From Planctomycetota bacterium (lineage in GTDB: Bacteria; Planctomycetota; Planctomycetia; Pirellulales; Lacipirellulaceae): a stretch of DNA of 16,991 nt. Positions 7,894-15,300 of this stretch are shown one piece after another. The notes beneath the pieces are model-generated. The model did no database searches. It was not told the origin of the DNA and saw only the letters and a program-made list of their open reading frames with translations. Made by a program: the position numbers and the translations under genes. Numbering within the stretch: the stretch's first letter is position 1; each line of letters begins with the position of its first letter. The stretch spans positions 1-16,991 of the forward strand of contig JAKEIB010000112.1 in the NCBI GenBank assembly GCA_022614705.1, given 5' to 3'.

Positions 7894-7947
7894 GACGTTT
7901 CTAACTTGTCGTACTGAAATTCAAAATGATGACTTAGATCCGTAATC

Positions 7948-8002
7948 GGGTGCCTGGAGCAACGCCCCAGTGAATGGATCTGGGGCGTTGCCCCAGGCAC
8001 CC
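7948..8002. repeat. Long inverted repeat between Rieske and cytochrome b genes
   Basis: Two 22-base arms (7948-7969 and 7981-8002) are complementary at 21 of 22 positions with an 11-base loop. The core is GTGCCTGG..CAACGCCCCA. In the RNA read from the Rieske gene this would be a very stable hairpin starting 12 bases after the stop codon. No U-run follows it on that side, so it is not a standard intrinsic terminator. It may protect the upstream message, weaken read-through, or be a dispersed repeat. Confidence 0.75.
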
Positions 8003-8013
8003 ATTTTTCTTCT

Positions 8014-9072
8014 CTAAACAGGGATGTAACTGGCCGGGTCGTTCCAGGCGCCCATTTCTTCCTGGAACGTTTTACTCTTGTCGACTTCGATCGAGCCGTC
8101 GCTGGCAATGCTGATCGCGTAGCGTTCGAGCGGCCTGGGGGCCGGGCCTTCGAAGTTGATGCCGTCCTTGTAAAAACCACTGCCGTGGCAGGGGCATTTA
8201 AATTTCTGTTCTGCTTCGAGCCAATTCGGCGTACAGCCAAGGTGCGTACAAACCGACTTAAGGGCGACAATCTGCTGCTGGCCGTTATATTCGGTGTTGA
8301 CGATCCACACGCCGAATTGCGCCTTGAAACGCTCCTCGACTTGGCCCGGCGGGAACTTATCTGCCGTGCCGACGCTGAATCGGCTGGGCGGCTCGCGCAG
8401 GATGTTCGGAAACATGAACCGCACGGTGCCGAGCGTCCATAGCGCGAACGTCGTGGCGAGGCCGACAAAGCCGATGGCCAAGAAGCTCATGCCGAAGATA
8501 AACACACGCCGCTCGAAAATCTCTTCCTTGCTCGGCTTCGCCCCAGGCTTGGCATACGCCGGTTTTACCGGCATCGGCGGCACGACGATCGCTTCCTTGG
8601 CTTTTGCCTTCTTGGCGGCGGGCGCGATCGGCGCGCCTATGGACTGTGCTTCGGCCTTCGTCATCGGGCCGGGCTTCGTGCTCTTGCGGGCCGAGGCGAG
8701 AATGCTCTGTGTATCGAGCGGCTCGGCCACCGCGGCAGCCACTTCTTTCTTTGGCGCGGCTTTGGCGGCGGGCGCCGCAGCTGGCTTGGCAGCCGGTTTC
8801 TCCTTGGCTTTGGGAGCGGCCGCTGCGGCGCCGCCTTCTTTTTGCGCGCGAGCGGCCGCCAACATCTCGGCTACGCTTAATCGACCGCCGCCCGGCTTGG
8901 TTGCAGGCTTTAGATCAGCTGGCGCTTTCACTGCGTCTGGCGTCAACTCGGTCGCTTCTTCCGCCGGCGCGCTCACGACGTCTGCGGAAGCAGTGGCGCT
9001 GTCGCCTTTAGCGTCCGCCTTGCGTGCAGCGGCCAGGATGTCTGCGACTGATTTCTTGCTCATGTCAGCCAT
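8014..9072 (-). CDS. Rieske [2Fe-2S] protein with long Ala/Lys-rich N-terminal extension
   Basis: Rieske iron-sulfur subunit of the bc complex, 352 residues, which takes one electron from quinol and passes it to the cytochrome c subunit. The cluster motifs are C275-T-H277-L-G-C280 and C293-P-C295-H296-G-S-G; C280 and C295 would form the usual disulfide. One membrane helix lies at about 190-217. The first 185 residues are unusual: low-complexity Ala/Lys/Pro/Glu sequence with three copies of an I-L-A-A-A-R motif (V9-A-D-I-L-A-A-A-R17, V67-A-E-M-L-A-A-A-R75, T121-Q-S-I-L-A-S-A-R129). With the helix as a signal anchor this extension would be cytoplasmic. The start at 9072 is chosen because AGGTGG lies about four bases upstream. 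An open frame continues to an ATG at 9204, but that extension looks non-coding and holds a hairpin. The gene is first in the operon. Confidence 0.92.
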   Translation of the reverse strand: MADMSKKSVADILAAARKADAKGDSATASADVVSAPAEEATELTPDAVKAPADLKPATKPGGGRLSVAEMLAAARAQKEGGAAAAAPKAKEKPAAKPAAAPAAKAAPKKEVAAAVAEPLDTQSILASARKSTKPGPMTKAEAQSIGAPIAPAAKKAKAKEAIVVPPMPVKPAYAKPGAKPSKEEIFERRVFIFGMSFLAIGFVGLATTFALWTLGTVRFMFPNILREPPSRFSVGTADKFPPGQVEERFKAQFGVWIVNTEYNGQQQIVALKSVCTHLGCTPNWLEAEQKFKCPCHGSGFYKDGINFEGPAPRPLERYAISIASDGSIEVDKSKTFQEEMGAWNDPASYIPV

Positions 9073-9087
9073 CTTTCCACCTATGTG

Positions 9088-9122
9088 CCGAGAGACGGGT
9101 ATCCAATACCGTGACGTCTCGG
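9088..9122 (-). promoter_or_regulatory. Leader hairpin just upstream of the Rieske ribosome site
   Basis: CCGAGA (9088-9093) pairs with TCTCGG (9117-9122), and inside it CGGGTAT (9096-9102) pairs with ATACCG (9106-9111) with one bulge, round a three-base loop. The structure ends eight bases before the AGGTGG ribosome site of the Rieske gene. A second small stem, GCGCC-TTCGA-GGCGC, lies at 9136-9150. It could be a translational control structure; it matches no riboswitch class that I recognise. Confidence 0.35.
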
Positions 9123-9249
9123 CGGCAGAAGCGCTGCGCCTTCGAGGCGCTGGCAGCCACGAAATCGCGGCCATGCGGTCGGCCCACTCACCCCGGCAAT
9201 CCATTGCCCTGCAACAGGTTATAGGAAGCAGGCGGCGGGCCAGTCAGGG

Positions 9250-9271
9250 GATTGTGACATTTTTCACAATC
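9250..9271. promoter_or_regulatory. Perfect Rex/CRP-type operator
   Basis: GATTGTGA (9250-9257), six bases, TCACAATC (9264-9271). The 18-base core TTGTGA-N6-TCACAA (9252-9269) fits the known Rex operator TTGTGAAWWWWTTCACAA except for one base. It also contains the CRP half-sites TGTGA-N6-TCACA. It lies 178 bases upstream of the Rieske start and, if the promoter at 9283-9311 is right, just downstream of the transcription start, a repressor position. Rex senses NADH/NAD+ and controls respiratory genes in other bacteria, so a link to this operon is plausible. Confidence 0.6.
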
Positions 9272-9282
9272 TCGCTATCTAT

Positions 9283-9311
9283 GGTTTATTGCCCGCCGCA
9301 AGGATTGTCAA
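9283..9311 (-). promoter_or_regulatory. Possible promoter of the bc-complex operon
   Basis: On the minus strand a perfect -35 hexamer TTGACA (9306-9311) is followed after 17 bases by TAAACC (9283-9288), a poor -10. The region is locally AT-richer than its surroundings. Transcription would begin near 9276, giving a leader of about 200 bases that includes the operator-like repeat and the hairpins. The -35 and spacing are good, the -10 is weak. Confidence 0.35.
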
Positions 9312-9630
9312 CAGGGGAGTGTCGCGTAACTTCCGATTCCACGACCTGAGTGCGAGCAATTCTCCGCCTCATGGCGTAGGACGTAAAGATCAAATTGCGA
9401 ACTATCGTTGCGGCTCGCGGCGACTCGGTATCGCGTCGATTGGTCCGCCCGATAAGCGGCACAATTGACGTTGGCCGAAATCCGGCGGAAACTGTGGCGT
9501 TTGACGAACAATGTGCCACGCGCTCGGAGACGCGATTACAATTCCGCGATAAAGCCGCAGAGCCGACAGCGACAAATGCTGCGAGTCGTTTCCCGACCGG
9601 GCGGACTCGAACGAGACCAGAATCAACCTC

Positions 9631-10911
9631 ATGAAGATACTCGTAGTTGGTAACGGTGGCCGCGAACACGCCTTGGCGTGGAAGATTGGCCAGAGTCCGA
9701 GTGCCGAGCGCGTGTTTGTCGCGCCTGGCAATGCCGGAACGGCTAGTGACGCGGAAAATGTTGCGATTCCGGCCACGGACATACCCGCGCTCGTCAAATT
9801 TGCGCGGCAAAACCAGATTGATTTCACGGTGGTTGGGCCGGAAGCAGCGCTCGCCGTTGGTATAGTCGATGCGTTGCAAAGCGAAGGGCTGAAGGCATTC
9901 GGGCCATCGCGCGCGGCGAGTGACTTGGAAACGAGCAAAGTCTTCTGCAAAAATCTGCTGCGCCACGCCGACGTGCCGACGGCCGACTATCGCGTGTTTC
10001 GCGATGCAAAGGCCGCCATCACGTTTTTGAAGGACCGCGACGACACGCCGGTTGTTGTGAAAGCCGATGGTCTGGCCGCCGGAAAGGGCGTCGTGGTTTG
10101 TGACAACCGCGATCAGGCGCTCGCCGCGGTCGAGCGGATTGCCGTGCTAAAGGAGTTCGGCGACGCCGGCAATCAACTGGTCATTGAAGAACGACTCCAC
10201 GGCCAGGAGGCGAGTGTGCTGGCCCTCACCGATGGCCATACGCTGCTCACGATGCCCGCCTGTCAGGACCACAAACGGGCGCACGACGGCGACACGGGTC
10301 CCAACACGGGCGGCATGGGAGCGTACTGCCCCACCCCGCTCGTGACTGACCAGTTGCTCCAGAAAGTCGAGGAAAAGATCCTCGTCCCAACTGTACATCA
10401 GATGAAGCGCTCGCGGCGGCCGTTCCGCGGCGTGCTCTACGCCGGACTCATGATCACGAGCCAAGGAGTGAAGGTGCTCGAGTACAACGTGCGTTTCGGC
10501 GACCCCGAGTGCCAGCCACTGATCATGCGATTGAAGGGCGATCTGGTCGAGCTGCTCGACGCGACGGCCGATGGCCGGCTGGACGAAATCGCGCCGCCGG
10601 AATGGGACCCACGCCCGGCCGTTTGCGTGGTGATGGCCAGCGAAGGTTATCCGGGCAAGTTCGAGCGCGGTCAACCGATCCGCGGCCTCGACGACGCGGC
10701 CAAGCTGCCCGACGTGAAAGTGTTCCACGCCGGGACCGCGCTGCGCGAGGGCCAAGTCGTGACCGATGGCGGCCGCGTCCTCGGCGTCACGGCACTCGGC
10801 ACCAGCATCTCGGCCGCGAAGTTGCAAGCCTACACCGCGGTGAAAAACATCCGTTTCAGCGGCGCCTGGTGCCGCAAGGATATCAGCGATAAAGCGCTGA
10901 GTTACAAATAG
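9631..10911 (+). CDS. purD: Phosphoribosylamine-glycine ligase
   Basis: GAR synthetase, second step of de novo purine synthesis: ATP-dependent joining of glycine to 5-phosphoribosylamine, in the cytoplasm. The 426-residue length is typical. The N-terminus has V-V-G-N-G-G-R-E-H-A-L (residues 5-15). The ATP-grasp region has V-V-V-K-A-D-G-L-A-A-G-K-G near residues 145-157. The signature G-P-N-T-G-G-M-G-A-Y is at 223-232, and the C-terminal part carries V-L-E-Y-N-V-R-F-G-D-P-E, the metal/ATP site. The start ATG gives the normal N-terminus of the family, though no Shine-Dalgarno sequence is visible. It is the only complete plus-strand gene in the window, diverging from the respiratory operon and converging on the transporter-like gene, so it is probably transcribed alone. 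Confidence 0.97.
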   Translation: MKILVVGNGGREHALAWKIGQSPSAERVFVAPGNAGTASDAENVAIPATDIPALVKFARQNQIDFTVVGPEAALAVGIVDALQSEGLKAFGPSRAASDLETSKVFCKNLLRHADVPTADYRVFRDAKAAITFLKDRDDTPVVVKADGLAAGKGVVVCDNRDQALAAVERIAVLKEFGDAGNQLVIEERLHGQEASVLALTDGHTLLTMPACQDHKRAHDGDTGPNTGGMGAYCPTPLVTDQLLQKVEEKILVPTVHQMKRSRRPFRGVLYAGLMITSQGVKVLEYNVRFGDPECQPLIMRLKGDLVELLDATADGRLDEIAPPEWDPRPAVCVVMASEGYPGKFERGQPIRGLDDAAKLPDVKVFHAGTALREGQVVTDGGRVLGVTALGTSISAAKLQAYTAVKNIRFSGAWCRKDISDKALSYK

Positions 10912-10921
10912 CCCTGTAGCT

Positions 10922-11021
10922 GGCCTCTACGAGGCCGGCCTCGTGTGCCATGGCCACTGCTCAGAGTGGCCATGCCGGCGCGCGGGTCTCACATGCCCAC
11001 GCCGAGCCGTGGGCATGGCAC
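10922..11021. repeat. Cluster of hairpins in convergent spacer, possible bidirectional terminator
   Basis: Between the ends of purD and the transporter-like gene lie several perfect stems: GGCCTC-TAC-GAGGCC (10922-10936), CATGGCCACT/AGTGGCCATG (10949-10974, six-base loop) and CATGCCCACG/CGTGGGCATG (10992-11017, six-base loop). An outer pair GTGCCATG (10945-10952)/CATGGCAC (11014-11021) encloses the last two. There is no U-run, so it is not a classical terminator. The GTGCCATG-CCCAC type looks like a dispersed planctomycete intergenic repeat, which is recalled rather than checked. Confidence 0.65.
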
Positions 11022-11071
11022 CCATCTTTGAGAATCGCTCTGCAGCAGGCTTCAATAAGCAGCGACTGGAC

Positions 11072-12148
11072 TCATTGCGCTACCACCGATTCCGCCGTCT
11101 CTCCCCTTTCCGCTATCTCTCCCCGCGGCCCGAGGACCAGCACCATCGCCGACCCGGCCACCACGAGAATCAGGCCGGCCCAAAAAAACGGGTTGATGTT
11201 GCCCCACTCATGCTTGGCCGCTATCGTGAAGAACGTGCTGACGACGGGCGCACCACCAAAGACGAGCGGCATCACGAACACGGGCCGGCCGCCCGAATTG
11301 AAGGCCATGATGATGCCCAGCGCTCCGCCGGCGCCGAATGCGCCGGCCATAAGGCTCCACAGCGTTCCCCAGCTTCGGTACGTGCTGTCCTCCCCCATTT
11401 CCCCTAGGAAGAAATAAGGGGTCACCACGGCGATCGCGAAGTAGGCCAAGCCAACGCAAATGAGCGGCCGCATGCGGCTGTGATGCATCGCCGCCTGGCC
11501 TTTGTGAAGCACGGGACCATACGCGCCCCAACAAACGACGGCCGCCGCAATGAAAACGAGCCGCAGCGTCCAAGCCCAAAACGGCCCGGGCCGAACCGGC
11601 GTCGACGCAGCGGAAGGTGTCGGAGTCGACGTCGCTTGGTCGGCCGGCGTATTCGCGGAGTGCGTTGGGCTGGCGTGCTTCGGCGCCGACACAAGCACAA
11701 CCACCGCGCCGAGGATCACAATGACTAGCCCAGCCAAAAATAGTGGGCCGACGTCTTTGACTCGCCCGGCCAGATAAATCGTGAGGAAAGCGTTCACGAC
11801 CGGCGCACCACCGAAGACGATCGGCATAACGTAAATTGGCAGGCCGCCAAAGGTGAACGCGAGGATGATGCCGAGCGCACCAAGCGCCCCGAGTGCCCCG
11901 CCGGCCAGGCTCCAAACGATGCCGCGTAGCGACCAATCGCCCTTCTCGCCGCGGAAATATAGCCACAGCGATGGCACGATCACGCCGATCAGAAAATACG
12001 CGAGCCCAACACACACGAACGGCCGCAGCCGTGCAACTTCGCCAACGGTCGACATTCCCTCCTGTCCGGAGCGCAGCACGGGACCATACATTCCCCAGCA
12101 GAGAATCGTCACTGTCAAAGACGCCAATAGCAAAGCCGTATTTCGCAT
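11072..12148 (-). CDS. Ten-helix membrane protein of two duplicated halves, DMT/EamA-like transporter candidate
   Basis: 358-residue integral membrane protein. Each half has five hydrophobic helices and the halves match closely: C-W-G-M-Y-G-P-V-L against C-W-G-A-Y-G-P-V-L; R-P-F-V-C-V-G-L-A-Y-F against R-P-L-I-C-V-G-L-A-Y-F; V-M-P-I-V-F-G-G-A-P-V-V against V-M-P-L-V-F-G-G-A-P-V-V. A hydrophilic Ser/Thr/Pro/Ala linker (about 157-190) joins them. Five plus five helices is the drug/metabolite transporter plan, where an odd number per half makes the halves antiparallel. No EamA signature is clear enough to name the family or a substrate. ATG 12148 is chosen because GGAAG lies five bases upstream; an upstream TTG at 12160 would contain that ribosome site. 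It lies 159 bases after the FtsX-type permease gene, with a REP-like repeat between. Confidence 0.75.
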   Translation of the reverse strand: MRNTALLLASLTVTILCWGMYGPVLRSGQEGMSTVGEVARLRPFVCVGLAYFLIGVIVPSLWLYFRGEKGDWSLRGIVWSLAGGALGALGALGIILAFTFGGLPIYVMPIVFGGAPVVNAFLTIYLAGRVKDVGPLFLAGLVIVILGAVVVLVSAPKHASPTHSANTPADQATSTPTPSAASTPVRPGPFWAWTLRLVFIAAAVVCWGAYGPVLHKGQAAMHHSRMRPLICVGLAYFAIAVVTPYFFLGEMGEDSTYRSWGTLWSLMAGAFGAGGALGIIMAFNSGGRPVFVMPLVFGGAPVVSTFFTIAAKHEWGNINPFFWAGLILVVAGSAMVLVLGPRGEIAERGETAESVVAQ

Positions 12149-12172
12149 AACAACTTCCAAAAATCTCCGAAA

Positions 12173-12232
12173 CTGTCACCCCGAGGTTCTCCGAGGGGTC
12201 CGGACAGATTCCTCGGAGGATCTCGGAAAGAC
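12173..12232. repeat. REP-like imperfect inverted repeat
   Basis: CCGAGGTTCTCCGAGG (12181-12196) and CCTCGGAGGATCTCGG (12211-12226) are inverted copies matching at 14 of 16 positions round a 14-base centre. They are flanked by TGTCACC on one side and AAAGACA on the other. The repeat fills the middle of the spacer between the FtsX-type permease and the duplicated membrane protein. It resembles the widely dispersed intergenic repeats that begin TGTCA-CCCCGAG. It could stabilise message ends, but no function can be read from it. Confidence 0.6.
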
Positions 12233-12307
12233 ATCGAGTGCGAATTCCCAGACGCCTTCCTGGAGCCAAACAGCGGCTTCCACTGTAGCCACGCAGCACC
12301 GAACCCG

Positions 12308-15300
12308 CTAGTCACCACGTAAGGCTGGAAGAATAGGCACCCGGAGCGCCGAACGCGTTGCAAGCCAACCGGCCGCAAGCCCGGCGACAGCAATTGTCCC
12401 CAGTAGTGCGGCCAGCGTGATCCAGGGAACGTTTGCACCCTGCGGTGCCCATTGCGGCAAAAGCGCGACGGCCGCCGCGATGCAGCCGACCGCCAATCCG
12501 CCCAAGAGCAACACGGCATTTTCCCAGATCACCATTCGCACCAGCCGCGAGCGTGAGAACCCCCCTGCGCGCATCAGGGCAAGCTCACCGCGACGCTCCA
12601 ACACGCTCCGAAGCTGCACGACCGCGAGACCGATCGTGCCGAGCAACAGGCCCAAGGCGCCGAGACTTTGGAACGTCGAAAGATACGTATTCTGCACCGC
12701 CAAAAACGCAGCCAACTGCTCGCGGGCATCGACGACGTCGAAGCCTTCATCCGCCAGCGTGGATTCCAATGTCGCAGGCACGCTCCGAGTGCCGTCGACG
12801 TCGTCTTTCACGGCACGCTTGCCGCGGTCTTCTATCAGAAAAAACCGGTACCCGCCGGTGTCCGGAAACAAACGCAGGAAGTGATCTTCGCTCACCAGCA
12901 AATTGCCCTGCAACACACTGTTCTTCAACAGCCCGACAACTTGCAACGTCACCGGCTGATCGGCCGCGTCCCGAATCGTTAGCTGCGACCCGATTCCCTT
13001 AAGATGCAAACTGTACACGGCGGTGCTTGCGTCCAGCACCATGGGAACGATCGGCTGTCCTCGTTCGTCCTTTCCGATATCGGTGTTCAAATCCCGCCAC
13101 GGGAACTCATCGGCGTCGCGAAAGAATCGTTCGTAAATTGCGCTTGCGCCGGGGTTTCCTGCTAGCGCAGGGTCCGGCTCCTGAGTAGCCGCCCAGGCAA
13201 AGCCGCCACGGGCGACGAAATCGATCGGCACTCCCAGCACGCGCGGTTGCGTCGGTCGATAGAGATTCAAGCAACTCGCGTCTTCGCCGCCCGCGACGCG
13301 CATGGAATACACATCGCACATCGCCAATTCTTGAGACGCATCGTCGGAGAAACCGAGCTCGAGCCGGCCTTCCGGCGTATTGAGGTCGTAATGGAGTGGC
13401 TGGTCGCTCGTAGCAATGTAATCGAACCCGCCAGTGCCGGCGTCGCTCGTTTCCAAGCGGAACGCACTGATGGCGACGATTAAAAAACTCGCTGCCGCGA
13501 CGAGGCCGATTGTCAGCGTGCTGCGGCCCGGATTGCGGGCCGCGTTAAGTCGAGAGAGTTTTGCCAACGAAAAATGGCGTGACGCTGAAACGATTCGGCC
13601 TGCGCCGGCCAGTCGCCGGCGGATCTCACCCAACAACAAAACAAGCACTGCCGCCCCGCTGCCAAAAAAGGCGCCGGCCTGTGCCTCGCCCTGAAGTTTG
13701 AAGCCACCGACTACAAGCCCAACGATCAAAACGACGAGTGCAACTCGCGCTTTCGGCCAAATACCAGCGCGCGAGCGGCGCGCGGCCATCGCTTCAGGCT
13801 GACTTGCGACGGATCCGCTCAATAATCGGGCGGCCGGGTTGCGTAGAAGTCGCCAAATTGACCAGCGGATCGTGAGCCATGAAAGCGCAACACCCGCGAG
13901 CCATCCGATGAGCAGACTGGGCCACCCTAAGTGCAATTCGAGGAATGGCGTTGAAATTGCGGCCAGCCACCACGTGCGTAGGCCGGCAACCATCAGCCAG
14001 GCGTAAAGAATGCCGAATGCTACACCGACGCTCGCGCCAACCACGGCCACAAGCAGCCCTTCGCGACCGAGTAAACCGGCGATGCGCTTCTTCGCGACGC
14101 CGACGGCGGCGAGCGTACCGAGCTCGCCGGCCCGCTGTTGGATGCCGAGTTGGAACAGGAGCGCGATCAGCATGAGCGCGGCAGCGATCAAGAAGAAGCT
14201 GAAGCCGAGGAACAATCCGCCGAAGGGCGTTGTGCCGCTGGATGCCTGAAGGCCTAGTTGCTTCACGGGGAGGAACGTCAGGCCAAGGGCGGCGGGGTCG
14301 ATTGCCCTGGCAAGCCGCTCAGTTGGCCGCGTCCGCCGCGGCGGACGCGAATTCGAGTCTCGGAGAGACTCGTCCACGGGAATCCGTAGGAGGCTGATTG
14401 TCCCCCAGCGGCTCGGCCAGAGGCGTTTTGCGGTGGCGAGTGACACAAAGGCTTTGGGTGTTGTGCGGTACTCGTCCCAGTAGTCCTCATCCTGTGGGCG
14501 AATCGTTTCGACGAGCTCGAACGGCAGTTCCCAATCGCGGATCGACTCTTGGTCGGTGACGCCGGGCAGCTCGGGCGTCAGCTTGGAATCGGCGGCGTGC
14601 GTTGGTTGGCCGTCCGCCGTTTCCAGGTCGACAATCGCGCGCAGCTTGAATACGGGCGACGGGGCGTGTTCTCGAAGCTCACCGTGCGTGCTTTCCGGCT
14701 CGTAAAACGTCACGGTGATTGAGTCGCCGACTTTGACCTGCAAGTCGTCGGCCGCCCAACGATTCAGCACGATTTCGTCGCCGCCGAGTATAATCGGCGA
14801 TCCGTCCGCGTCGAGCAGCGGCCCCAGCCCTGGAATCGAATCCACGCCCGCGATCGTTGAGTATGGAATCTTCCGCTGCGAGTTTCCGTCGCCGACGACA
14901 AGTGTATTGGCGAGATAAGCGCTCACCGGCTGCAGGTTGCCGTCGCCGAACGACTTCTCGGCCGCGCGAACGACTTCGTCTGGCAGCACGAGCGCGTCGC
15001 TGGAAATCTGCGAGTAAGCGCTCGGCGAGGCAACTTGCTCGACTCGGACGCCATAGTCAATTAAGTGCGGCCGCAAGGCCTCGCTGAGGGTGCGATGGGC
15101 GGCTTCATCGGCGGCTTGCGATTGCTCGTTCGATGCGACGAGTATCGCGTTCGCGCTTTCGGGCTTGTCGAGCAGGCTTTGCATCGTCGTAAGCGACACA
15201 AACGCGTTACGTGGCAGATGCTGGCTCGGCATAAGACTGAACCGCGAAATGCCCTCAATGGGCAACACGGCGGCGACTTTCAGCCGTCGCGCGGTCGACG

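Larger units (their letters stand above)
9073..9630. other. Divergent intergenic region between the Rieske gene and purD
   Basis: 558 bases without a convincing gene. The half next to the Rieske gene holds leader hairpins, the Rex/CRP-like operator and a possible leftward promoter, listed separately. In the half next to purD (about 9312-9630) I find no good sigma-70 promoter and no Shine-Dalgarno sequence. Open frames here have no recognisable motif and overlap one another or run into the flanking genes on the wrong strand. Confidence 0.6.

Noticed and set aside
9073..9204. 44-residue N-terminal extension of the Rieske protein from ATG 9204
   Set aside because: No ribosome site, composition unlike the protein, and the segment holds hairpins; AGGTGG stands before the ATG at 9072.
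8294..9349. Plus-strand open frame of 351 codons, Ala-rich
   Set aside because: It is the antisense of the low-complexity Rieske tail; the Rieske cluster motifs fix the true strand.
10949..11017. Intrinsic terminator of purD
   Set aside because: Stems are strong but no T-run follows on either strand; recorded as a hairpin repeat instead.
11208..12299. Minus-strand open frame of 363 codons overlapping the duplicated membrane protein
   Set aside because: It is a shifted frame; the membrane frame shows clear helices and an internal repeat, this one does not.
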